Shown: in pieces, positions 46,854 to 54,408 of the stretch | How the letters are laid out: each line of letters begins with the position of its first letter | How positions within the stretch are numbered: position 1 is the stretch's first letter | Translations under genes and position numbers: made by a program | The notes under the pieces: model-generated | Seen by the model: the letters and a program-made list of their open reading frames with translations, nothing else | What the model was told of the DNA's origin: nothing | The model's database searches: none | NCBI GenBank assembly: GCA_000814665.1 | Contig: JWIH01000018.1 | Span: 124,001-188,000, forward strand | Source of the DNA: Pseudoalteromonas flavipulchra NCIMB 2033 = ATCC BAA-314 | GTDB taxonomy: Bacteria; Pseudomonadota; Gammaproteobacteria; Enterobacterales; Alteromonadaceae | Direction of reading: 5' to 3' | DNA length: 64,000 nucleotides

Positions 46854-48200
46854 CTAGGAAATATGTGATGAAAGTGCCGTGGCGCGTAGTTGCGTTGACG
46901 CCTTACGTGGTCGCTTTAATTTCACGGCAAAATAAATAATTGAACTCACTACGAGGGCGCTTGCGATAAACGCTACCCAGTAGCAGGCCATGGTAAAAAA
47001 GTGCAGCCAGCTGAGCTCAGGTGTGGCAAAAGTTTTATAGAGCAAAATGCCCACTGAGCCGATGTAGCCCGCCGAATCCGCCAGATAAATCAAAAATCCG
47101 GCGTTCGCAGTCGAGCCAACCGCTGAGATCATGCGGTCAAACAAAAAGCAGTTATAGGGGATATAACTGATATAAAGACCAGCCCCGAGTAGTACCATCC
47201 AAGTTTTAGGATCGAGACTTTGGGTTTGGTATAAATACGTACTACCAGCCAGCAGTGAAGCCCCGAGTAAGACAAAGCCATGGTTGGCAAAAAATGCAAT
47301 ACGGTTATTTTTAATTAACACCAATGCGGCAAGCGCAATGAGCACGATAAAGGCGATGCGGATCCCGGCATAAGCAAAAATCGCGGGTTCTTGCCCATAA
47401 CCCAAGGCCTGCCAGATCTCGGCTGAGAAGTTATCTCTAAAGTCACGAAAGCCGGTAAAGAGTAAAAAGCTAAGCACCAGCACGGTTATTCCAAACCAAT
47501 ACTGTTTAAAAAACGCCAGCCGTGCTTTGCCATCCATTGGCGCGCGCTTTTGTCGTAATTGTTCATCTTCTTGTGTAGGTTCTGGAATGCTATTGAGACA
47601 AGCAACGCTAAGTACAAGCAGTGGCAGAAAAATCGCTCCGGTTGCCGCTGGCATCCATAGTTCAGGCACATTGAGTTCACTCACCAGCCATTTGCCCACA
47701 GTTCTGACCAATCCAGAGGCAAGAATAAAAGTCACGCTGAGTACCGCACCTAAGATTTCGGTGGTTTTACGACCTTCTAAAAAGCTAAAAACCAAACCCC
47801 AGATCATCCCAAGGGAGAGGCCATTGGCAAACAGCCAAACCAGATTCCAGCCCGTAGGAGTAATGGCAAATAGCACCAGTGCGAGCTCGGCGGCTAAAAT
47901 CATGGCCAAAATCGCACGACCGCGATAATGATGCTGCATTTCAGCAATCACTTTAACGCCGATAAATTTCGCGCATAGATAGCCAAACACTTGCGAAAGG
48001 ATCAGGGCAATTTTAAAGCTAACAACCCAACTTGGGTCATCAAAGGCTTCATAGGTATTGACCGAAAATGGCTTACGAAAGGCGTACATACAAAAGTAAG
48101 TCATAAACGCACTGGTCGCGGCAAATAGTACAAAGCCGATACCTTGGGCGTCTTTTAGCCAGCGCGGGCGGGCGTTAAATAGCGTGATCTGCAACATCAT
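46854..48200 (-). CDS. DUF5690/MFS-like permease, candidate AEP transporter
   Basis: 448 residues with about twelve hydrophobic helices. The opening TSAFMTYFCMYAFRKPFSVN is the pattern I know from the DUF5690 branch of the major facilitator superfamily; later marks are LEGRKTTEILGAVLSVTFIL and SYIPYNCFLFDRMISAVGST. It is the only inner-membrane transporter in the locus, placed between the TonB receptor and phnX, so uptake of AEP or a related phosphonate is the natural guess. No ABC-type phosphonate transporter is present. The start MMLQITLF is preceded by AGGATCCTATG and an operator-like palindrome about 50 bp up. Confidence 0.8.
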   Translation of the reverse strand: MMLQITLFNARPRWLKDAQGIGFVLFAATSAFMTYFCMYAFRKPFSVNTYEAFDDPSWVVSFKIALILSQVFGYLCAKFIGVKVIAEMQHHYRGRAILAMILAAELALVLFAITPTGWNLVWLFANGLSLGMIWGLVFSFLEGRKTTEILGAVLSVTFILASGLVRTVGKWLVSELNVPELWMPAATGAIFLPLLVLSVACLNSIPEPTQEDEQLRQKRAPMDGKARLAFFKQYWFGITVLVLSFLLFTGFRDFRDNFSAEIWQALGYGQEPAIFAYAGIRIAFIVLIALAALVLIKNNRIAFFANHGFVLLGASLLAGSTYLYQTQSLDPKTWMVLLGAGLYISYIPYNCFLFDRMISAVGSTANAGFLIYLADSAGYIGSVGILLYKTFATPELSWLHFFTMACYWVAFIASALVVSSIIYFAVKLKRPRKASTQLRATALSSHIS

Positions 48201-48248
48201 AGGATCCTCGGTAATTCGAGGGCAATCCTTTGTGAATTGCCCGTCAAC

Positions 48249-48260
48249 CGGTGTATACCA
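48249..48260. promoter_or_regulatory. Weak operator-like palindrome before the permease
   Basis: CGGTGTATACCA contains GTGTATAC, which keeps the GT-n-TA-n-AC frame of HutC-type sites and ends in ACCA like the phnW site. It lies between the TonB receptor stop and the permease start and could serve an internal promoter for permease-phnX-FAD-HD. Confidence 0.4.
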
Positions 48261-48285
48261 ATCGGCTTAATCAAGTGAATTGGTA

Positions 48286-51081
48286 TTAAAATTGGTAGTT
48301 AATGCCGACCATGCCGCGGATACCATAGTATTCCACCTGTAATGGACGACCCTGCTCACCTTGGTAGTACTGCAATGCTTCATTGGTGAGGTTACTTAGC
48401 TCTAGGTAAACTAACGTTTGTTCGTTAAGTTGGTATGACGTTGTAAAGTCCACGCTGGTATTGGCGCCATAGTAGCTATCCGATTGGCTATCGCCGCCGT
48501 GTTCTTCGATATAAGCACCTTTATGATTAAGCGCTATTCGAGCTGCAAAACGGGTGTCGTCGTAATACAGCGTAAAGTTGTAAAGCTCATTGGCCTGACG
48601 TGGAATGGCTACTTTTTCTGTGCGCTCTGGGATCTGCATTTCAGAATCCATAAAGGTCGCATTGGTCATTACCCCAAAGTTGCTCAAACTGTCAGAAATA
48701 AAACCAAGGTCTCGGTTAAACGCCAGTTCAATGCCCGCAAGCCAAGCGCTATCGCCGTTTTCAGGACGGATGATGGTCACGCCTTGCTTGTTGTTGTAAT
48801 TGCCAACGCTGGTGGCTTGGAAGATAGGATCTTGGATATCTTTGTAGAATACCCCCGCAGAGACCAAACCAACGCGGTCAAAATAATGTTCCACCATCAA
48901 GTCGAGGTTATTTGAGTACGTAGGGTCGAGCGCTGGATTGCCTGAGTTAAGCTGGTTGTCTTGCTCAAGGTAAGTTGCGCCTGGTGTTAATGAACCAAAA
49001 TCAGGACGGGCAAAGGTGCGAGTTAGTGCGAGGCGATAATTGGTATCGTCATTGGCACGATAGGTAACATGTAGTGCAGGTAAAATTGACCAATAATCAT
49101 TGCTGTTGGTGGTATCAACAACTTTGTCTTCGTCGGCTAAATAAGTGTAGCCAGACACTTCGGTATCGGTGCGGGTAACGCGTAAGCCACCTAATACTTC
49201 CCAGTTGTCGCTAGCTTGGTAAGTTGCCATACCGTAGAGCGAGGTGTGGGTTTCTTCAACATCAAAGTTTCTGCCCAGTGCTCCACCGTTGCTGATGAGT
49301 GCTGATTCACCCGTATCTAGCTTGAACTTATTGCGATTTTGCGTCCAAAACTGAGCAAGAGCATCGGTGGAAGCCACCTGCGACAACTGCGTGCGATAAT
49401 CAAACTTGGCTTCGCTTAAGTAATCGCTGCGACCGGGTTGATCGCTTAGAGCAAAGTCTGCAAGCGTTGGCGCGGCGCCATATTGTTCGCTGTCCCAAGC
49501 GTAAAACTCATCGGCAAAGTCAGCTTTACGGACTTTGTCACGGTATTTCGCCCCAAACTTAACGGCTAGCTGGTTATTGTATTGCCAGTCAAAGTCGGCA
49601 TTGGCCACCAGTCTGTCTTTTTCGTTGACGTAGACCTTGTATAGCTCAACCCAAGACAAGCCCATTTTGCTTGGATCGAGTGTAAAGCCCGAGGGGAAGT
49701 GATTACTTATGGCGTTCCAAGGGTCACTGCCGCCGTCTACTTGGTTGTAAGCATAATTTTTACCGGTATCGCGGTCTTCAAGTCCAACATATCCCACCTC
49801 TTTTTGATCAAAACGGGCGACAAAATAGCTATTGTCTTCACTGTTGGGTTTGTTGCCATAGCGGAACTCATTTTCGTAGGTAGCTAGTTGCCAAGAGAGC
49901 GTTTTATCAAAGCCAAAGTCATGTTCACCTGCAATTTCAAAGCCTTGCATTTCGGTGATGAGTTCGTTGCGAATATGCTGCAGCTCAGCACGGTCTTTAT
50001 CAAAACGCAGCCTGTGCTTATAGTGGGTTTCATCATCAATCAGTGTGCCATATAGCGCGCTGGCGCTGAGCGTGCCGTTTTCAAGTTGATATTCCAGCGA
50101 GCCATTTAAGCCGTAAGTTTCACGGGTTCCCGTATAATCACGCAGCTCTAAACGGTAAATGCCTAAGCCATCGTTACCACGGCGCGGCTCATAGTTATCG
50201 GTTGCCCAGTCACGTTGCCAAGCTGTGGCGTTAATAATAAAACCCAGCTTGTCGTCGAGTAGACGATCGCCATACACCACATTGGCAGAATAGTTTGTGC
50301 CATCGGCCAGTTCGTTTTGGCCCACAGCGAAGTTGGTTTTGAGGATAAAATCATCTGCGCCTTTTTTGGTCACGAAATTAACATTACCGCCAATCGCATC
50401 GCCTTCCATGTCAGGGGTGATAGCCTTAGACACTTCCACAAACTCTATCAATTCGCTTGGAAAAAAGTCGAACGCAGTGGCGCGGCTGGTGGTTTCCTCT
50501 TCTGCGGTTGGAAGGCGGTTACCGTTGATGCTGGCCGAACTCCATTGTGACGGTAAACCACGCACTGCAACAAAGCGCCCTTCACCTTGGTCGCGTTCTA
50601 TCGACACACCTGGAATACGTTGCACGGCTTCAGCGGCATTTCTATCTGGTAACTTACCAATCCCATCAGCAGAAATGATACTTTTGATATTACTGGCATT
50701 TTTTTGGTTATTTGCTGCAGCCATTTCGCCACGGAAGATTTGCCCAACCGTGACTACTTCTTCCATCGCTTGTTGGTGGTTTAATAAGATTGGAGACAAC
50801 GTAGTGACTTTGCCATCAGTTACTTCAACCTGAAGTTCAGTTTCCTGATAACCCATATATTTCACGACTAAGGTATAGCGACCAGCATCCAGTTTTGGCA
50901 GTTCAAAGCGACCACGATAATCAGATACAGTGGATACATCTTGGCCTTTTACCGAGATAACGGCGCCAGACAGATTACTTTGTGGGTCTTTTACAATACC
51001 AACAAGTTTTCCGGTTGCAGCATATAAGCTGGGACTGGTGGCGAGTAACACGGCAGCAGCGATTTGGGTTAGTTTTTTCAT
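48286..51081 (-). CDS. TonB-dependent receptor with carboxypeptidase-like N-terminal domain
   Basis: 931 residues. Signal peptide MKKLTQIAAAVLLATSPSLY is followed by a carboxypeptidase-regulatory-like domain (about 25-105, with GAVISVKGQDVSTVSDYRGR), a TonB-box-like EEVVTVG, the plug with IGKLPDRNAAEAVQRIPGVS and GRFVAVRGLP, and a beta barrel ending in Phe (GMVGINYQF). It brings ligands through the outer membrane with TonB energy. It heads the minus-strand phosphonate run and has a GntR-type palindrome 33 bp upstream, so a phosphonate-containing ligand (AEP-modified lipid or glycan) is likelier than iron. Confidence 0.9.
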   Translation of the reverse strand: MKKLTQIAAAVLLATSPSLYAATGKLVGIVKDPQSNLSGAVISVKGQDVSTVSDYRGRFELPKLDAGRYTLVVKYMGYQETELQVEVTDGKVTTLSPILLNHQQAMEEVVTVGQIFRGEMAAANNQKNASNIKSIISADGIGKLPDRNAAEAVQRIPGVSIERDQGEGRFVAVRGLPSQWSSASINGNRLPTAEEETTSRATAFDFFPSELIEFVEVSKAITPDMEGDAIGGNVNFVTKKGADDFILKTNFAVGQNELADGTNYSANVVYGDRLLDDKLGFIINATAWQRDWATDNYEPRRGNDGLGIYRLELRDYTGTRETYGLNGSLEYQLENGTLSASALYGTLIDDETHYKHRLRFDKDRAELQHIRNELITEMQGFEIAGEHDFGFDKTLSWQLATYENEFRYGNKPNSEDNSYFVARFDQKEVGYVGLEDRDTGKNYAYNQVDGGSDPWNAISNHFPSGFTLDPSKMGLSWVELYKVYVNEKDRLVANADFDWQYNNQLAVKFGAKYRDKVRKADFADEFYAWDSEQYGAAPTLADFALSDQPGRSDYLSEAKFDYRTQLSQVASTDALAQFWTQNRNKFKLDTGESALISNGGALGRNFDVEETHTSLYGMATYQASDNWEVLGGLRVTRTDTEVSGYTYLADEDKVVDTTNSNDYWSILPALHVTYRANDDTNYRLALTRTFARPDFGSLTPGATYLEQDNQLNSGNPALDPTYSNNLDLMVEHYFDRVGLVSAGVFYKDIQDPIFQATSVGNYNNKQGVTIIRPENGDSAWLAGIELAFNRDLGFISDSLSNFGVMTNATFMDSEMQIPERTEKVAIPRQANELYNFTLYYDDTRFAARIALNHKGAYIEEHGGDSQSDSYYGANTSVDFTTSYQLNEQTLVYLELSNLTNEALQYYQGEQGRPLQVEYYGIRGMVGINYQF

Positions 51082-51113
51082 TGCTCTTTTCTCAAAAGTT
51101 TGGGTTAAGTTTT

Positions 51114-51127
51114 CTGGTCTAGTCCAG
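51114..51127. promoter_or_regulatory. GntR/HutC-type operator before the TonB receptor
   Basis: CTGGTCTAGTCCAG (minus strand CTGGACTAGACCAG) matches the phnW site CTGGTATAGACCAG at 12 of 14 positions (minus strand). It sits 33 bp before the receptor start, where a repressor site would be expected. Confidence 0.65.
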
Positions 51128-51324
51128 TTTGTTGCAGATAGAGTAATGACGGTTTTTTACATTCCGATGACACAAAGGTGAAAAATTAACTAGCGCCTAC
51201 TGCTCTTTGTTGTTTGATTCGCTTTAAATGAGATAGGAGGATGTTGTTAGATGTTTGGCTTAACTGAATAAGATTTGTCATACTCGCGTTATCAGCAGCA
51301 AGTTTTCAGTAAAGGAATGGCAAC

Positions 51325-52539
51325 GTGATTTATGCTTTGATTGCGGCGATTGGACTTTCTCTTCTTATCTATAGCATTACAGCTCGACAACTAGATAGGG
51401 CGGAGCTCACTGCACCTATGTGGTTTGTGCTAACGGGCGGGACGATAGGCTTTGTGCTTGGTAATATTGAAGGAGGGCAACAAGCTTTAGCGTTAGATAT
51501 TAATGGCTTACAGACTTGGTTGCCGATTATTGAGCTGACGCTTGCTATTTATTTATTTTCCGATGCTGCAAAAACGCGATTACGGGTGTTATCTCACAGC
51601 TTTCAGCTACCGGTTAAATTATTACTCGGGCTGCCATTAACCATGGTATTTGGCGCGTGGGTGGCCCATGAGCTATTTCAGTTATCTTGGTTGGCTTGCT
51701 TTTTAATTGCGGTGATCATCACTCCAACCGATGCCACTTTATGCAAAACCTTCATTCAGGATAAGTCTGTGCCCACCAGATTACGTGAGGCAATTAATGT
51801 GGAAAGTGGCTTGAATGATGGCCTGTGTATTCCGGTATTTCTGTTTTTACTGGGAGTATTAGCTGAGCGAATGCAAGCGACGACTGAATCATTTGCTTGG
51901 ATTTTTATACGTGAAGTGGGGATTGCACTCGTTGTCGCGGGGTTACTGACTGGAGTGATCATTTGGTTACTTAAACGCGCCTATCAACATCATTACTTTG
52001 CGTCTAAAACCAGCCCTTTTCTCTTTGTTGGCATCGCTTTTTTAGTTTTCTCGGTAACCCAAGCTCTGCATGGCAGCGGTTTTATTGCTGCATTTGTCAG
52101 CGGGTTGCTGTTTGATAAATATTATCGTGATGAGTTTAAAGATCAGCTTATCGAAGAAGGGGAGCATCTCGCCGAATTTGCGGCTTTTATGATCTGGATA
52201 GTATTTGGCTTGTCGGCAAGTGTAGTGCTGTTAAATGTTACCCAATGGCAGGTTTGGGTGTACGCAGTGTTAGCAACCGCCATGTTTAGATTGATCCCGG
52301 TATTCCTCTGCTTGTTAGGTGGCGAACTGACAACCAAAGAGCGCTTTACGTTAGCTTGGTTTGGACCCAAGGGATTGGCTTCGGTGGTGCTCACCTTAAT
52401 GCTACTCAGCGAAGAGTTGCCAAATGGTTTGCAAATTACTCAAGTGGCAATGGCAACGGTGCTGTTGAGCATTTTTGTATTTGGATTATCCAGTCGACCC
52501 ATTTCTAAATTATTTACCAGTGCTTCTGGTCGAGAGTGA
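51325..52539 (+). CDS. CPA1-family cation:proton antiporter (NhaP-like)
   Basis: 404 residues from GTG 51325 behind AAAGGAATGG, with about twelve membrane helices. The second helical half has TPTDATLCKTFI and NVESGLNDGLCIPVFLFLL, the ND motif of CPA1 exchangers that move Na+ or K+ against H+. No long C-terminal cytoplasmic tail or TrkA-C domain is present. It diverges from the TonB receptor and is followed by the alkaline phosphatase. A role in sodium and pH balance fits a marine cell. Confidence 0.87.
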   Translation: MIYALIAAIGLSLLIYSITARQLDRAELTAPMWFVLTGGTIGFVLGNIEGGQQALALDINGLQTWLPIIELTLAIYLFSDAAKTRLRVLSHSFQLPVKLLLGLPLTMVFGAWVAHELFQLSWLACFLIAVIITPTDATLCKTFIQDKSVPTRLREAINVESGLNDGLCIPVFLFLLGVLAERMQATTESFAWIFIREVGIALVVAGLLTGVIIWLLKRAYQHHYFASKTSPFLFVGIAFLVFSVTQALHGSGFIAAFVSGLLFDKYYRDEFKDQLIEEGEHLAEFAAFMIWIVFGLSASVVLLNVTQWQVWVYAVLATAMFRLIPVFLCLLGGELTTKERFTLAWFGPKGLASVVLTLMLLSEELPNGLQITQVAMATVLLSIFVFGLSSRPISKLFTSASGRE

Positions 52540-52714
52540 TTACTCTAAATAACAATTGGTATAGCGTATAATTTCGTATCTGAATTGTACTGTTATATTG
52601 TAACTTATTGTGAAATAAAATATTTTTTGTCACTTTGTTGAAATAAAAAAGTCATGTAACGCGCCTAGACTGTGCCCGCCTTACAGACAAATATTACGTT
52701 TCAGGAACAGTACA

Positions 52715-54379
52715 ATGAATAAAAAGTTACTTACAGTTGCTATCTCTGCAATTCTACTTACCGCGTGTGATGATGATACAAAAACCGTTGAGGTGATCAA
52801 AGAAGTTGAAGTCATCAAAGAAGTACCAGTGCAAGAAGTGACACAAGTAAAAAATGTGATCCTTATGATCGGTGACGGTATGGGACCACAGCAAGTTGGC
52901 TTACTTGAAGAGTATGCTCAGCGCGCGCCAAACTCAACTTATAAAAACAAAGGCAATCAAACTGCGCTTTCTAAACTTGCTGCGGGTGGCCATTTAGGTC
53001 TTTCCATGAACGCACCACATGGCGCAACTGGCAGTCTAGTGACTGACTCTGCTTGTTCGGCAACACAATTAGCAACCGGCCTTGCCGCAGGCTCTGAAAT
53101 GATAGGCCTTGATGCCGATGGTAATAAAGTAGCGACTATCTTAGAAAAAGCCAAAGCCGCGGGTAAAGCGACGGGTCTTGTTTCAGATACACGTATTACA
53201 CATGCGACGCCAGCAGCATTTGCTGCTCATATGCCGCACCGTTCATACGAAGCTGAAATCGCTGAGCAATTAGTTCGCTCTGGCAGCGTTGATGTGATGT
53301 TATCTGGTGGCGCTCGCGTATTTGTACCAAAGAGCACGCCTGATAACGCTGAAGTACAAGCACAACTTGACGCGCTTGGCATGCCTAGTAGCGTATATAA
53401 AAAATCAAAACGTGGAGATGAAACTAACCTAGTTGTTGAAGCAAAAGAGCAACATGGTTATGGCCTTGCTTTTGATAAAGCACAATTAAGCAGTTTTGAA
53501 GGCGAAAAAGTACTAGGTCTATTCGCAAACTCTGGTATGAGTGACGCAATTGCTTACAAAGCTTGTCAACAAAGCAACAGCTGTACTCAGCCTTCATTAA
53601 AAGAAATGACGGTGAAAGCGCTTGATATCTTGTCTAAAGATGAAGATGGCTTTTTCTTGATGATTGAAGGTGGTCAAATTGACTGGGCGGGTCACGCAAA
53701 CGATGCAGGTTGGATGCTAAATGAGCTGCTTAAATTTGATGAAGCTGTTGAAGCTGTTCATGAATGGGTAAAAGACCGTAACGATACACTAGTCGTTGTG
53801 ACTGCAGACCATGAAACGGGTAGTTTTGGCTTTAGTTATTCAAAGCATGAGCGTCCTGAAGCACAAACGCTGTCTGGCGATGGTATGTATGTAAATGGTG
53901 TTGCTAAAGAATATCATCCTAAGTTTAACTTTGGCCCACTTGCGCAACTAGACAAGCTCTACGCGCAAACAGGCACCTTCTTCGATATTCTTGCTGAAGC
54001 TGCGCCTGATGAAGCCTATGAAAATGTATCGGGCCCAACTTGGAAAGCGACCATTGAAGATATGACGGCTTACACGGTGACGCTAGATAATGCAGAGAAG
54101 GTTGGTCAAAGTGTTTATGACGACAAAGATGCAACGATGATCCCTGCGTTTGAGGACTTCGGTGACTTCTATGTATACGCTAAAGAAGATTACACTGGAA
54201 AAATCGCTCGCGCGATTGCCTCAGAGCAAAGCGTAGTGTGGGGTACTGGTACGCATACGGCTGCGCCAGTACCGGTTTATACTTTCGGTCCTGCAGGCGT
54301 AACTAAGCAGTTCTCAACCATGCAGCACCATGTGGACGTTGCAAACAAAATGATGACTGCGCTTGGTTTAACTGAATAA
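52715..54379 (+). CDS. phoA: Alkaline phosphatase, lipoprotein type
   Basis: 554 residues. The signal sequence ends in the lipobox LTAC with Cys18, followed by three Asp residues; Asp at +2 is the inner-membrane retention signal in E. coli. A linker with repeats of EVIKEV (about 26-42) leads to the catalytic domain: ILMIGDGMG (Asp54 metal site), TDSACSATQLATG with the Ser nucleophile S112, then MIEGGQIDWAGHANDAG and VVTADHETGSFGF. It releases phosphate from esters in the periplasm. Single gene with a strong terminator; a weak Pho-box-like pattern upstream was not accepted. Confidence 0.93.
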   Translation: MNKKLLTVAISAILLTACDDDTKTVEVIKEVEVIKEVPVQEVTQVKNVILMIGDGMGPQQVGLLEEYAQRAPNSTYKNKGNQTALSKLAAGGHLGLSMNAPHGATGSLVTDSACSATQLATGLAAGSEMIGLDADGNKVATILEKAKAAGKATGLVSDTRITHATPAAFAAHMPHRSYEAEIAEQLVRSGSVDVMLSGGARVFVPKSTPDNAEVQAQLDALGMPSSVYKKSKRGDETNLVVEAKEQHGYGLAFDKAQLSSFEGEKVLGLFANSGMSDAIAYKACQQSNSCTQPSLKEMTVKALDILSKDEDGFFLMIEGGQIDWAGHANDAGWMLNELLKFDEAVEAVHEWVKDRNDTLVVVTADHETGSFGFSYSKHERPEAQTLSGDGMYVNGVAKEYHPKFNFGPLAQLDKLYAQTGTFFDILAEAAPDEAYENVSGPTWKATIEDMTAYTVTLDNAEKVGQSVYDDKDATMIPAFEDFGDFYVYAKEDYTGKIARAIASEQSVVWGTGTHTAAPVPVYTFGPAGVTKQFSTMQHHVDVANKMMTALGLTE

Positions 54380-54408
54380 ACCAAGCACCTAGATTTAAGT
54401 AACTTCAG

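Noticed and set aside
52628..52656. Pho box before phoA
   Set aside because: TGTCA and AGTCA lie 22 bp apart, which fits two helical repeats of 11, but the match to the PhoB consensus is poor.
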